Below are positions 30,006-37,162 of a DNA stretch of 37,162 nucleotides, piece by piece (positions within the stretch are counted from its first letter, which is position 1; each line of letters begins with the position of its first letter). The notes under the pieces were generated by a model. The model had not been told where the DNA came from, made no database searches, and saw only the letters and a program-made list of their open reading frames with translations. The position numbers were made by a program, and so were the translations under genes. The stretch is from a virus, in IMG/VR virus record IMGVR_UViG_3300022198_005909, positions 1 to 37,162 of that record; one strand, written 5' to 3'.

Positions 30006-30565
30006 TGATACAAACAGAACCAACACCTAATCCAAATGCATTGAAATTTTTACCAAACAGAGAAGTAAGAGGAAACAAATCACCTTTGTTTTATAAAAAA
30101 GATCCACAAGGAAATCCCAAAGAAGATTCACCTTTAGCAAGTGATCTTTTTAAAATACAAGGAATACAAGATGTGTTTTTTGGATCTGATTTTATTACAG
30201 TAGGTAAAGATAGTATAGTAGAATGGGAAAATATAAAATCAACAATTATACAAGAAATACAAAGTTATGTTGATAAGCCATACATAATTGAGCAAGTTAA
30301 ACCTGCCTGCGAAACAATTAACACAGATGCAGGAGAAACAAAGGTTACAAAAAAGATAATTCAATTGCTTGATGACAGAGTAAGACCAGCAGTGGCCATG
30401 GACGGTGGAGATATCATATTCCACAGTTTTGAAAATGGCACAGTGTATTTGGAAATGTACGGTGCTTGTTCAGGTTGTCCAAGTTCTACAGCAACTCTTA
30501 AAATGGGCATTGAAAACATGTTGCGACACTACATACCAGAAGTACACAGTGTGGAGGCAGTATGA
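30005..30565 (+). CDS. Nfu-type Fe-S cluster carrier protein
   Basis: 186 residues in the two-domain form found in alphaproteobacteria and mitochondria. The Nfu N-domain starts with TEPTPNPNALKFLP at 4-17. The C-terminal NifU-like domain (about 115-186) contains DGGD and the cluster-binding Cys155-x-x-Cys158 in YGACSGCPSS. Nfu carries 4Fe-4S clusters to target enzymes. Its start shares a base with the FTR1 stop (TAATG) and its end overlaps the DUF59 gene by 4 nt, so the three are translationally coupled. Confidence 0.95.
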   Translation: MIQTEPTPNPNALKFLPNREVRGNKSPLFYKKDPQGNPKEDSPLASDLFKIQGIQDVFFGSDFITVGKDSIVEWENIKSTIIQEIQSYVDKPYIIEQVKPACETINTDAGETKVTKKIIQLLDDRVRPAVAMDGGDIIFHSFENGTVYLEMYGACSGCPSSTATLKMGIENMLRHYIPEVHSVEAV

Positions 30566-30867
30566 CAGAACAAATAAAAGAAAAGATTGTTGAAAATCTA
30601 AGACAAGTATATGATCCAGAAATTTCAGTAAACATATATGATCTTGGATTGATATACAATATTGATTTATCTGAATTGCCAAGAGCATCAATTACTCACA
30701 CACTAACATCAGCATTTTGCCCAGCGGCAGATCAAATTGTAGCAGATATCAAATATGCGGCTACATCAGTAGAGGGTGTTGATTCCTGTTTTATTGAAAC
30801 CACATTTGATCCACCATTTGGTCCTGAAATGATGAGTGAAGATGTTAGATTGGCACTAGGAATATAG
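30562..30867 (+). CDS. DUF59/MIP18 (SufT/PaaD-like) Fe-S assembly factor
   Basis: 101 residues forming a stand-alone DUF59 domain: VYDPEISVNIYDLGLIY at 16-32, the central THTLTSAFCPAAD with Cys53, and a C-terminal FDPPFGPEMMSEDVR segment. The single Cys corresponds to the conserved reactive Cys of the family. SufT and related proteins help mature Fe-S proteins. It overlaps Nfu by 4 nt (ATGA), supporting a joint role in cluster delivery, perhaps to the phage ferredoxin or to host enzymes. Confidence 0.92.
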   Translation: MTEQIKEKIVENLRQVYDPEISVNIYDLGLIYNIDLSELPRASITHTLTSAFCPAADQIVADIKYAATSVEGVDSCFIETTFDPPFGPEMMSEDVRLALGI

Positions 30868-30868
30868 A

Positions 30869-30896
30869 TTGACTTTACAAATAAATAGTGTATAAT
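30869..30896 (+). promoter_or_regulatory. Sigma-70-type promoter with overlapping late motif
   Basis: TTGACT at 30869-30874, a 16-nt spacer, and TATAAT at 30891-30896. AATAAATA at 30880-30887 lies in the spacer. The transcript from about 30903 carries AGGAG before the ATG at 30922. Confidence 0.65.
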
Positions 30897-30921
30897 AAAC
30901 ACATAACCTAGGAGAAGAAAA

Positions 30922-31140
30922 ATGGCAGGATTATATAGTAGAGAAAATATGTTAGACGCAATAGTAGAACATGCAAAAGGACATATTGCTAAACACACAA
31001 TGAACGTTGAAGTATATCTTTCAAATGCGGCGGGTGTTGGTGAGCATCCAGATATTTTAGAAGCAGTAGAAAAAGAACTAGAAGTTATTGCAAAATATCA
31101 TGATCAATTAGAAGTTATTGAAAAATATTTTAAAAAATAA
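30922..31140 (+). CDS. Small hypothetical phage protein
   Basis: 72 residues, almost entirely helical, with AGGAG 7 nt upstream. It is rich in His, Glu and Ala; residues 14-26 (IVEHAKGHIAKHT) and 56-70 form amphipathic helices. Small proteins like this are common in T4-like marine phages, with no known role. It has its own promoter, and the aldehyde dehydrogenase follows after 3 nt without a ribosome site, so its translation may feed the next gene. Confidence 0.65.
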   Translation: MAGLYSRENMLDAIVEHAKGHIAKHTMNVEVYLSNAAGVGEHPDILEAVEKELEVIAKYHDQLEVIEKYFKK

Positions 31141-31143
31141 TTT

Positions 31144-32640
31144 ATGAATGCACAACAGATACTTGATGCTATTGGCATAGACAAAAATTTATATACAGTA
31201 CCAAATGGTAATTCTGTAACATCACCAATTGATGCTACTAAAATTGCCAATGTGAAATATTCTACAAGACAAGAATATGAAGCAAAAGTACTAAATTTAA
31301 AACAAGCTCAAATAGAATGGCGAACTGTACCAGCACCACAACGTGGTGAAGTTATTAGACTATTTGGTGAAGAACTTCGTAAGTACAAAAACGAACTTGG
31401 TAGATTGGTTACTATTGAAAATGGTAAAATTCTACAAGAAGGTCTAGGTGAAGTTCAGGAAATGATTGACATCTGCGACTTTGCAGTTGGACTATCAAGA
31501 CAGTTATACGGATTAACAATGCCCAGCGAACGACCTGGACATCGTATGCAAGAAATATGGAATCCACTAGGAGTGGTTGGAGTTGTTTCAGCATTTAATT
31601 TTCCTGTAGCAGTATGGAGTTGGAATTTTGCTATTGCAACAGTATGTGGCAATGCAACACTTTGGAAACCATCACCTAAAACACCTTTAGTATCATTTGC
31701 CTGTGAAGCAATATTTAAAAAAGCAGTTGAACGTTCTGGTATACCACAAGCACAAAATATTTTAGAATTAGTTATAGGTGCTAATGAACCTGCAGAATGG
31801 TTAGCAGATGATAAACACGTTAATCTTGTAAGTTTAACAGGATCAACAGCAATGGGTCAAGCATTGGGCAAAAGAGTCACTGAAAGATTTGGCAGAGTGT
31901 TGATGGAACTTGGTGGCAACAATGCAATGATAGTTACACCAAATGCAGACATGAAATTGGCAATTAGAGCTATATTGTTTAGTGCTGTAGGCACAGCAGG
32001 TCAAAGATGTACAACTTTACGTAGAGTTATTGTGCATAGATCAATACATGAACAACTGGTAAAAATGCTTAAAAAATATTATGCAAAAATTACAGTTGGT
32101 GATCCTTTAGATCCAAATGTATTGGTAGGTCCACTTGTAAGTGAACAAGCATATGAAAACATGAAAGATACAATTGCACAATGTGAACAACAAGGAGTTG
32201 GCACAGTAACAGGTGGCATAAGATTAGAACGTGATGGTGTTTATGTAACACCAGCAATAGTTGAATTAACTAAAGCAGAAGAAATTACAAAAACAGAAAC
32301 ATTTGCACCTTTGCTATACATTATACCATATGATGAACTAGCAGAAGCAATAGCAATTAACAACAATGTACCACAAGGTTTAAGTAGTTGCATCTTTACA
32401 AAAGATCTACAAGAATCAGAATTGTTTATTGGAGCAAATGGATCAGATTGTGGTATAGTAAATGTTAATATTGGTCCTAGTGGGGCTGAAATTGGCGGAG
32501 CCTTTGGCGGTGAAAAACACACTGGCGGAGGTAGAGAAAGTGGTTCAGATGCATGGAAACAATATATGCGTAGAAGCACGGTAACTGTAAACTACTCAAC
32601 AGACTTGCCATTGGCACAAGGAGTTGAATTTAATGTCTAA
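31144..32640 (+). CDS. ALDH7-type aldehyde dehydrogenase (alpha-aminoadipate semialdehyde dehydrogenase-like)
   Basis: 498 residues, full length. The Rossmann motif GSTAMGQ and the ELGGNNA segment, the catalytic Cys in GTAGQRCTT, and the ETFAPLLY Glu/Phe motif are all present. The C-terminal region ([36 protein letters not shown]) is specific to the ALDH7/antiquitin branch. That branch oxidises aminoadipate semialdehyde in lysine breakdown and also betaine and other aldehydes. All catalytic parts are intact. It is an unusual phage gene, probably host-derived. Confidence 0.95.
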   Translation: MNAQQILDAIGIDKNLYTVPNGNSVTSPIDATKIANVKYSTRQEYEAKVLNLKQAQIEWRTVPAPQRGEVIRLFGEELRKYKNELGRLVTIENGKILQEGLGEVQEMIDICDFAVGLSRQLYGLTMPSERPGHRMQEIWNPLGVVGVVSAFNFPVAVWSWNFAIATVCGNATLWKPSPKTPLVSFACEAIFKKAVERSGIPQAQNILELVIGANEPAEWLADDKHVNLVSLTGSTAMGQALGKRVTERFGRVLMELGGNNAMIVTPNADMKLAIRAILFSAVGTAGQRCTTLRRVIVHRSIHEQLVKMLKKYYAKITVGDPLDPNVLVGPLVSEQAYENMKDTIAQCEQQGVGTVTGGIRLERDGVYVTPAIVELTKAEEITKTETFAPLLYIIPYDELAEAIAINNNVPQGLSSCIFTKDLQESELFIGANGSDCGIVNVNIGPSGAEIGGAFGGEKHTGGGRESGSDAWKQYMRRSTVTVNYSTDLPLAQGVEFNV

Positions 32641-32650
32641 GGAGATGAAT

Positions 32651-33232
32651 ATGAATCTAGTACCAATGGTTGTTGAACAATCGTCAAGAGGTGAAAGAAG
32701 TTATGATATTTTTTCACGTTTATTAAAAGAAAGAATTATCTTTATAACTGGCCCAATTAATGACACAGTATCAAGTTTGGTCTGTGCCCAGTTATTGTTT
32801 TTAGAATCAGAGGCTAAAGACAAAGATATTTACATGTATATTAATTCACCTGGTGGAAGTGTAACAGCAGGTTTGGCCATGTATGATACCATGCAGTATG
32901 TTCAACCGGATATTTCAACAGTAAGTGTTGGCCTATCAGCAAGTGCAGGGTCACTGTTATTAATGGCAGGTACGGCAGGAAAAAGAATTAGTTTGCCACA
33001 TTCAAAAATTATGATTCACCAACCTAGTGCAGGATTTAGCGGACAAGCAACTGATATTGAAATACATGCAAAAGATATTTTAGATACAAAGAAAAGACTA
33101 AACGAATTGTATGTAAAACACTGCGGTAAAGATCTAGCAACAGTTGAAAATGCTATGGAACGTGATAACTTTATGACACCTGAGCAGGCACTGGAGTTTG
33201 GCTTAATTGACAAAATAGTTGAAAAACGTTAG
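32651..33232 (+). CDS. clpP: ClpP, ATP-dependent Clp protease proteolytic subunit
   Basis: 193 residues from the ATG at 32651, with AAGGAG ending 6 nt before it; starts at 32624 and 32645 fit the site less well. The triad Ser98, His123 and Asp172 matches E. coli 97/122/171. The Ser lies in GLSASAG where most ClpP have Ser-Met-Gly. The IN-SPGG oxyanion segment (65-69) and [10 protein letters not shown] handle region are intact. There is almost no propeptide, so it needs little or no processing. It pairs naturally with the phage ClpX at 20862. Confidence 0.96.
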   Translation: MNLVPMVVEQSSRGERSYDIFSRLLKERIIFITGPINDTVSSLVCAQLLFLESEAKDKDIYMYINSPGGSVTAGLAMYDTMQYVQPDISTVSVGLSASAGSLLLMAGTAGKRISLPHSKIMIHQPSAGFSGQATDIEIHAKDILDTKKRLNELYVKHCGKDLATVENAMERDNFMTPEQALEFGLIDKIVEKR

Positions 33233-33431
33233 TTATAGATCAGTTGGATATCGCGATATTAAAAAACATCAAAAACTATTAGATGATACAAGCATTCAAA
33301 AAACCAGTTTTAAGTTCTTTGCTAATGATATTATATTGGTTACAGAAGAACAGTACTTTTTAATTAAACTGAAATATCCAGATATAGAAACTTTGAGTCT
33401 TAGTGCATTTCCTCTTGATTTTAAACAGTAA
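33219..33431 (+). CDS. Small hypothetical protein
   Basis: 70 residues from a TTG at 33219 that overlaps clpP by 14 nt. The frame has no ATG near the front, so the exact start is uncertain. The sequence is a mix of short strands and helices with Lys and Phe, and no family I recognise. The promoter for the next gene lies inside its last codons. It is kept because it fills the gap between two sure genes and reads in the usual codons. Confidence 0.45.
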   Translation: MKNVSYRSVGYRDIKKHQKLLDDTSIQKTSFKFFANDIILVTEEQYFLIKLKYPDIETLSLSAFPLDFKQ

Positions 33432-33443
33432 ACCAAGTATAAT
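33415..33443 (+). promoter_or_regulatory. Sigma-70-type promoter, predicted leaderless
   Basis: TTGATT at 33415-33420, a 17-nt spacer, and TATAAT at 33438-33443. The -10 box ends 6 nt before the ATG at 33450, and there is no Shine-Dalgarno. The architecture equals that at 14072-14100. Confidence 0.65.
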
Positions 33444-33449
33444 ATAGAC

Positions 33450-34181
33450 ATGGCTTTAGATATATTTCATTTGAGTTATCAAGAACCTTATGCTGATCAA
33501 ACATGGGAAAAACTTTTGAGTAAGTTTCCTTATGCTCGTAGAGTACAAGGAGTAAAAGGAATTTTTGAAGCACACAAACGTTGTGCTGAATTGGCCTACA
33601 CAAAAAGTTTTTATGTAGTAGATGCAGATGCTGATCTAGAAGATTATTTTGATTTTTCATTTAAACCGAGCAAATGGGATGAACACTGTGTTCATGTATG
33701 GAGATGTAGAAATCCTATAAATGATCTAGTGTATGGCTATGGTGGTGTTAAATTGTTTCCAACACAGGCTCTACGTGATGCAAAAGATTGGCGTATTGAT
33801 TTTACAACATCAGTTGCAAACAAAGAAGGCAAAAAAGGTGCATTTAAGGCAATGCCAACTATCAGTAACACAACGGCATTTAATACAGATCCTTTCAACA
33901 CATTTAAATCAGCATTTAGAGAATGTACAAAACTAGCATCAAAAGTGATTGACAAACAAAAAGATGCAGAAACAGAACAGAGATTAAACATATGGTGTTC
34001 AGTAGGCAGTGAACGAGGCTTTGGCGAGTATGCTATTGCAGGTGCTATTGCTGGTAGAGAATACGGCGAAACAAATAAAAATAATATGGAGGCATTGAGT
34101 AAGATAAATGACTTTGGTTGGCTTGAGCAACAGTTCAACAAAATTCAAGTCTCGTCTAGAAACGCACGAGTTATTAGATAG
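33450..34181 (+). CDS. Glycosyltransferase-like phage protein
   Basis: 243 residues. The start DIFHLSYQEP (4-13) and the YVVDADAD segment (about 55-62) give a GT-A like strand and DxD motif. VWRCRNPINDLVYGYGGVKLFP (two segments around 83-103) looks like a phage-specific substrate region. I associate this pattern with a family common in T4-like marine phages, annotated as putative glycosyltransferases. Donor and target are unknown; virion or DNA glycosylation is possible. Its last 74 nt also encode the start of the next gene in another frame. Confidence 0.65.
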   Translation: MALDIFHLSYQEPYADQTWEKLLSKFPYARRVQGVKGIFEAHKRCAELAYTKSFYVVDADADLEDYFDFSFKPSKWDEHCVHVWRCRNPINDLVYGYGGVKLFPTQALRDAKDWRIDFTTSVANKEGKKGAFKAMPTISNTTAFNTDPFNTFKSAFRECTKLASKVIDKQKDAETEQRLNIWCSVGSERGFGEYAIAGAIAGREYGETNKNNMEALSKINDFGWLEQQFNKIQVSSRNARVIR

Positions 34182-34995
34182 ATTTGAATTATTGTATGAT
34201 AATATAGAAGAATTAAAAGATCTTAGACGAGCATATATTGACAAAGATGTATCTAGTATAGTACGTATAATTGATAATAATAATAAAGAAAATTTATTAC
34301 GTTTTATAATGGATGATCATATATGGGGAGTTTGGCCAGTACTGGATCAATATGCTCAAACACAGTTTGTAAAAGCATTTAAAAATTTTTTTGTAAATGA
34401 TATAAAAATTGATAATGATTGTTTCAGTAGAGGTCAATTGCACAGTAAAAAATGGTTGGTATCTGAACTTGAAAAAACAAGTCTTCATTTAGGTACAGTA
34501 TTTTTATGTGCAGGTTGGTATGGTACACTAGCAACTATGTTGTTTGAGTCTAGTAAAATACACTTAGATAAAATAAGAAGTTTTGACATTGACGAAAATT
34601 GTTGGCGTATTGCTGAAACATTTAACAAGCCGTGGGTAATGGATGATTGGAAATTTAAAGCAACAACACAAGACATACACAAAATTAATTTCAATGAATA
34701 TGCATACACAACACTAAGATCAAACGGTACAGAGCGAGAATTATTTGATAAACCAAACACAATTATCAATACAAGTTGCGAACATATAGAAAATTGGGAT
34801 AAATGGTGGGCTAGTATTCCAAAAGGTAAATTATGTATTCTACAATCAAACGATTATAAAGCATTGCCAGAACATATTAATTGTGTTGATGATGTAGATC
34901 ATTTTAAAACAATTGCTCCTATGACAACATACTTTTATGGAGGCAGTTTAATACTTGGAAAATATACAAGGTATATGTTAATAGGAATAAAGTAA
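34108..34995 (+). CDS. SAM-dependent methyltransferase-like protein
   Basis: 295 residues if the ATG at 34108 is used; GGAGG lies about 15 nt upstream, too far to be ideal. TTG codons at 34114 and 34123 are alternatives. From about residue 127 the protein looks like a class I methyltransferase: GTVFLCAGWYGTL (motif I region), SFDIDENCW (acidic strand end), NTIINTSCEHI and a later GKLCILQSND strand. The first 110 residues are a helical domain. The substrate is unknown. Neighbours are glycosyltransferase-like and radical SAM genes, suggesting a shared modification pathway. Confidence 0.7.
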   Translation: MTLVGLSNSSTKFKSRLETHELLDRFELLYDNIEELKDLRRAYIDKDVSSIVRIIDNNNKENLLRFIMDDHIWGVWPVLDQYAQTQFVKAFKNFFVNDIKIDNDCFSRGQLHSKKWLVSELEKTSLHLGTVFLCAGWYGTLATMLFESSKIHLDKIRSFDIDENCWRIAETFNKPWVMDDWKFKATTQDIHKINFNEYAYTTLRSNGTERELFDKPNTIINTSCEHIENWDKWWASIPKGKLCILQSNDYKALPEHINCVDDVDHFKTIAPMTTYFYGGSLILGKYTRYMLIGIK

Positions 34996-34996
34996 A

Positions 34997-36094
34997 ATGT
35001 ACGCATACCATGATATTAAAACAGTTCATTTAGAAATCACAGCCAAGTGTCAAGCCGCTTGTTTACAATGTGATAGAAATATCAACGGTGGCGAAATAAA
35101 TCCTAATATAGAATTAAACGAATTATCTTTAGAAGACTGTAAACGTATATTCCAACCAGAGTTTGTAAAACAACTCAACAGTTTGTTTATGTGTGGTAAC
35201 CTAGGTGATCCTGTGATTGCAAAAGAATCACTAGAAGTTATGCAGTATCTACGCAGTGAAAATCCAAACATATGGTTGAGTATGAACACAAATGCTGGTG
35301 CTAAAAAACCAGAATGGTGGCGTGAACTCGCAAAAACAATTGGACAAAAAGGTCATGTGATTTTTAGTTTAGATGGATTAAAAGATACAAATCATTTGTA
35401 TAGACAAAATGTTAATTGGGATATATGCATGGATTCTGCACAAGCATTTATAGATGCTGGTGGTAGGGCAAGATGGGATTATTTGATATTTGGTCACAAT
35501 GAACATCAAGTAGAACAAGCAGAAGCACTGTCTAAACGCATGGGTTTTGAAAAATTTATGAGTAAAAAAACAGGTAGATTTTTTAGTAATACAAAAGCTA
35601 AAGGCAAAGATGAACATCAAGGTGTAAATCGCAAAGGTGAACAAACACAAAAACTCACAAAGCCAGATGAAAAATATCTAAATCCTGCACTTAAAAAAGA
35701 ATCAACACTGGTAGAAAAATATGGTTCTATGAACAACTATTATGACCAAGCAAAAATAAATTGTAAAGTGTTAAAAGATAACAACATTTATGTTAGTGCA
35801 TCTGGTCATTTATTTCCTTGTTGTTGGACAGCAGGACAAATATACAAATGGTGGGAAAAACCAGGACAAAATCAAATATGGAGATTTATTGAAGGCGTAG
35901 GCGGATTAGATTCTTTATCAGTTTTAAATCATGGATTTGAAAAAGTCATGCAAGGTGACTTCTTTAAAAACATAATGGACAGTTGGTCAAAAACATCTTG
36001 TACAGGTGCAGATGGTAAACTAAAAGTGTGTGCTGTAAAATGTGGAACAGAATTTGATCCTTTTGGCAGTCAATTTGAAAAGGTAAATATATAA
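34997..36094 (+). CDS. Radical SAM protein with SPASM-like C-terminal domain
   Basis: 365 residues, 1 nt after the methyltransferase-like gene. The radical SAM cluster motif is Cys18-x3-Cys22-x2-Cys25. FMCGNLGDP (about 63-71) and SLDG (about 123-126) fit the following core strands. The C-terminal third has further Cys residues, including a Cys-Cys pair (LFPCCW) and Cys residues in KVCAVKCG, as in SPASM/twitch domains that hold an auxiliary Fe-S cluster. Such enzymes modify peptides, proteins or small molecules by radical chemistry. The reaction is unknown. It is followed by a second radical SAM gene after 2 nt. Confidence 0.85.
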   Translation: MYAYHDIKTVHLEITAKCQAACLQCDRNINGGEINPNIELNELSLEDCKRIFQPEFVKQLNSLFMCGNLGDPVIAKESLEVMQYLRSENPNIWLSMNTNAGAKKPEWWRELAKTIGQKGHVIFSLDGLKDTNHLYRQNVNWDICMDSAQAFIDAGGRARWDYLIFGHNEHQVEQAEALSKRMGFEKFMSKKTGRFFSNTKAKGKDEHQGVNRKGEQTQKLTKPDEKYLNPALKKESTLVEKYGSMNNYYDQAKINCKVLKDNNIYVSASGHLFPCCWTAGQIYKWWEKPGQNQIWRFIEGVGGLDSLSVLNHGFEKVMQGDFFKNIMDSWSKTSCTGADGKLKVCAVKCGTEFDPFGSQFEKVNI

Positions 36095-36096
36095 AA

Positions 36097-37162
36097 ATGA
36101 ACAATAAAAAACTACCATCTAAAACTTTTTGTGCATTACCGTGGATGCATTTGTCAACAAGACCAGACGGTAACATGCGAGTATGTTGTACTGCTAACGC
36201 AAGTTCAGTAGGTGCTACTAATGATAAAAAACATGGCGGGCAAGTTGGTGTGCTTAAAACAGCAGAAGGTGTACCAGCAAATCTAAATAATTCAGATCTA
36301 ATGACTGCTTGGAACAATGACTATATGAAAAATGTTCGTAAGCAGATGTTAAATGGAGAAATGCCAGCAAGTTGTTTAAAATGTTATAAAGAAGAATCAG
36401 CAGGACATTTAAGTAAACGACAATGGGAAACAGACTACTGGTTAAACAGATATGACATTGATGAAATCATAGGTGAAACAGCAGAAGACGGATCTATTCC
36501 ACCTAAAATTAGATACTTAGATCTGCGTATGGGATCTAAATGTAATCTAAAATGTATCATGTGTTCACCACATGATAGTTCACTGTGGGTAAAAGATTGG
36601 TTAGATGTATATCCTACTATTGAAAATCTAGATCTAAAACAAACCATGGGTTGGGATAACAAAGGTAAAATGCATGGTGCAAACTACAATTGGCACAAAG
36701 ATAATCCAAAGTTTTGGGATCAACTATATGAACAAATTCCACACATGTATCAATTATACTTTGCAGGTGGTGAATCAACTATCATCGAAGAACACTATAC
36801 ACTGTTAGAAGAAGTTATCAAACGTGGATATGCTCCAAAGATTGAGTTACGTTATAATTCAAATGGTTTAGAAATGCCACAAAGATTATTTGATTTATGG
36901 AGTCATTTTAAAAGAGTAAGATTTCATTATAGTGTAGACTCAATAGGAGAAATGAATGACTATATACGTTTTCCTTCAAAATGGGATCACACAGTTAAAC
37001 AGTTTCATTTGTTGGACAACACAGAAGATAAAGTTGAAGTCACTGTGGCCTGTGCAGTGCAGGCACTAAACATTTATTATATACCAGATTTTATCAAATG
37101 GAAACTAGAACAAAATTTCAAAAAGATAAACATATGGCCATTTGGTGCAGGTATGATCAACT
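36097..37162 (+). CDS. Twitch-type radical SAM protein, partial at right edge
   Basis: At least 355 codons; the stop lies beyond the window. The radical SAM cluster motif is Cys149-x3-Cys153-x2-Cys156 in SKCNLKCIMC. Before it lies a Cys-rich module (Cys12, Cys30, Cys31, Cys93 and Cys96) typical of twitch-domain radical SAM proteins in T4-like marine phages. AGGES at about 226-230 and the following strands complete the core. It starts 2 nt after the first radical SAM gene, so the two are co-expressed. The function is not known for this phage family. Confidence 0.88.
   Translation, partial: MNNKKLPSKTFCALPWMHLSTRPDGNMRVCCTANASSVGATNDKKHGGQVGVLKTAEGVPANLNNSDLMTAWNNDYMKNVRKQMLNGEMPASCLKCYKEESAGHLSKRQWETDYWLNRYDIDEIIGETAEDGSIPPKIRYLDLRMGSKCNLKCIMCSPHDSSLWVKDWLDVYPTIENLDLKQTMGWDNKGKMHGANYNWHKDNPKFWDQLYEQIPHMYQLYFAGGESTIIEEHYTLLEEVIKRGYAPKIELRYNSNGLEMPQRLFDLWSHFKRVRFHYSVDSIGEMNDYIRFPSKWDHTVKQFHLLDNTEDKVEVTVACAVQALNIYYIPDFIKWKLEQNFKKINIWPFGAGMIN

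Noticed and set aside
1-37162. CRISPR arrays, insertion sequences or integrase/attachment sites
   Set aside because: No regularly spaced repeats, no transposase or integrase motifs, and no tRNA-fragment direct repeats were seen. The only long repeat is the 7309-9228 tandem unit.
1-37162. The idea that the window is a SAR11 host chromosome carrying uL11, IF-3, ClpX and Fe-S genes
   Set aside because: Housekeeping genes lie singly among phage structural and phage-only genes, without their usual host neighbours, and PAAR, tail-fibre-like, twitch radical SAM genes and late promoter motifs run across the whole window.

Overview
The window looks like part of a large T4-type marine myovirus genome. 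Its host is probably an AT-rich alphaproteobacterium, with SAR11 (Pelagibacterales) as the best guess. Every gene I can support is on the + strand, genes are short and tightly packed, and GC is low. Phage markers are a PAAR spike-tip protein, a tail-fibre-like protein, a RecB-like PD-(D/E)XK nuclease, class Ia ribonucleotide reductase, SNase, Hsp20, twitch-type radical SAM proteins, three tRNAs, and many intergenic T4-type late promoter motifs (NATAAATA). The alphaproteobacterial hint comes from the seven-iron ferredoxin, the Nfu N-domain, the QueD-like subfamily and a DUF3563-like miniprotein. I ran no searches; all family names are from motif recognition.

Layout. 1-3.8 kb: two late-type unknowns, a double-promoter intergenic region, a basic miniprotein, the nuclease and a tail-fibre-like protein. 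3.8-9.5 kb: nrdA, nrdB, then a locus where two divergent SGNH-like genes lie in tandem between duplicated flanks, leaving a chimeric gene remnant. 9.5-16.1 kb: PAAR protein, an MTA/SAH nucleosidase, tRNA-Ser, nitroreductase, 7Fe ferredoxin, a glycosyltransferase, small unknowns and SNase. 16.1-18.5 kb: Smr protein, cold-shock protein, full-length ribosomal protein uL11, a miniprotein cluster ending in a clear terminator, and a QueD-like gene behind a promoter sitting inside a large inverted repeat. 18.5-25.5 kb: a methyltransferase-like gene, a membrane coiled-coil gene with an apparent A9 frameshift, clpX, infC (IF3), bS21, nadE, speD, tRNA-Val, tRNA-Asp and a RimK-like ligase. 25.5-33.4 kb: hsp20 and its terminator, then a long co-oriented run: ExbB/MotA-like, ExbD-like, an unknown membrane protein, clpS, an SbmA/BacA-like transporter, an FTR1 iron permease, Nfu, a DUF59/SufT-like gene, a small unknown, an ALDH7-type aldehyde dehydrogenase and clpP. 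33.4 kb to the end: glycosyltransferase-like, methyltransferase-like and two radical SAM genes, the last cut by the window edge.

Taken together the window carries several host-takeover kits: translation (uL11, bS21, IF3, RimK, Csp, Smr, tRNAs), proteolysis and chaperoning (ClpX, ClpP, ClpS, Hsp20), iron and Fe-S supply (FTR1, Nfu, DUF59, ferredoxin), AdoMet/polyamine metabolism (SpeD, MTA nucleosidase), NAD synthesis (NadE) and an ion-channel-like membrane cassette. The least expected regulatory pattern is a recurrent promoter whose -10 box ends 5-8 nt before a start codon with no Shine-Dalgarno, including the promoter of bS21. This suggests leaderless phage mRNAs in a phage that also encodes IF3 and bS21. 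No gene-free stretch exceeds 300 bases.
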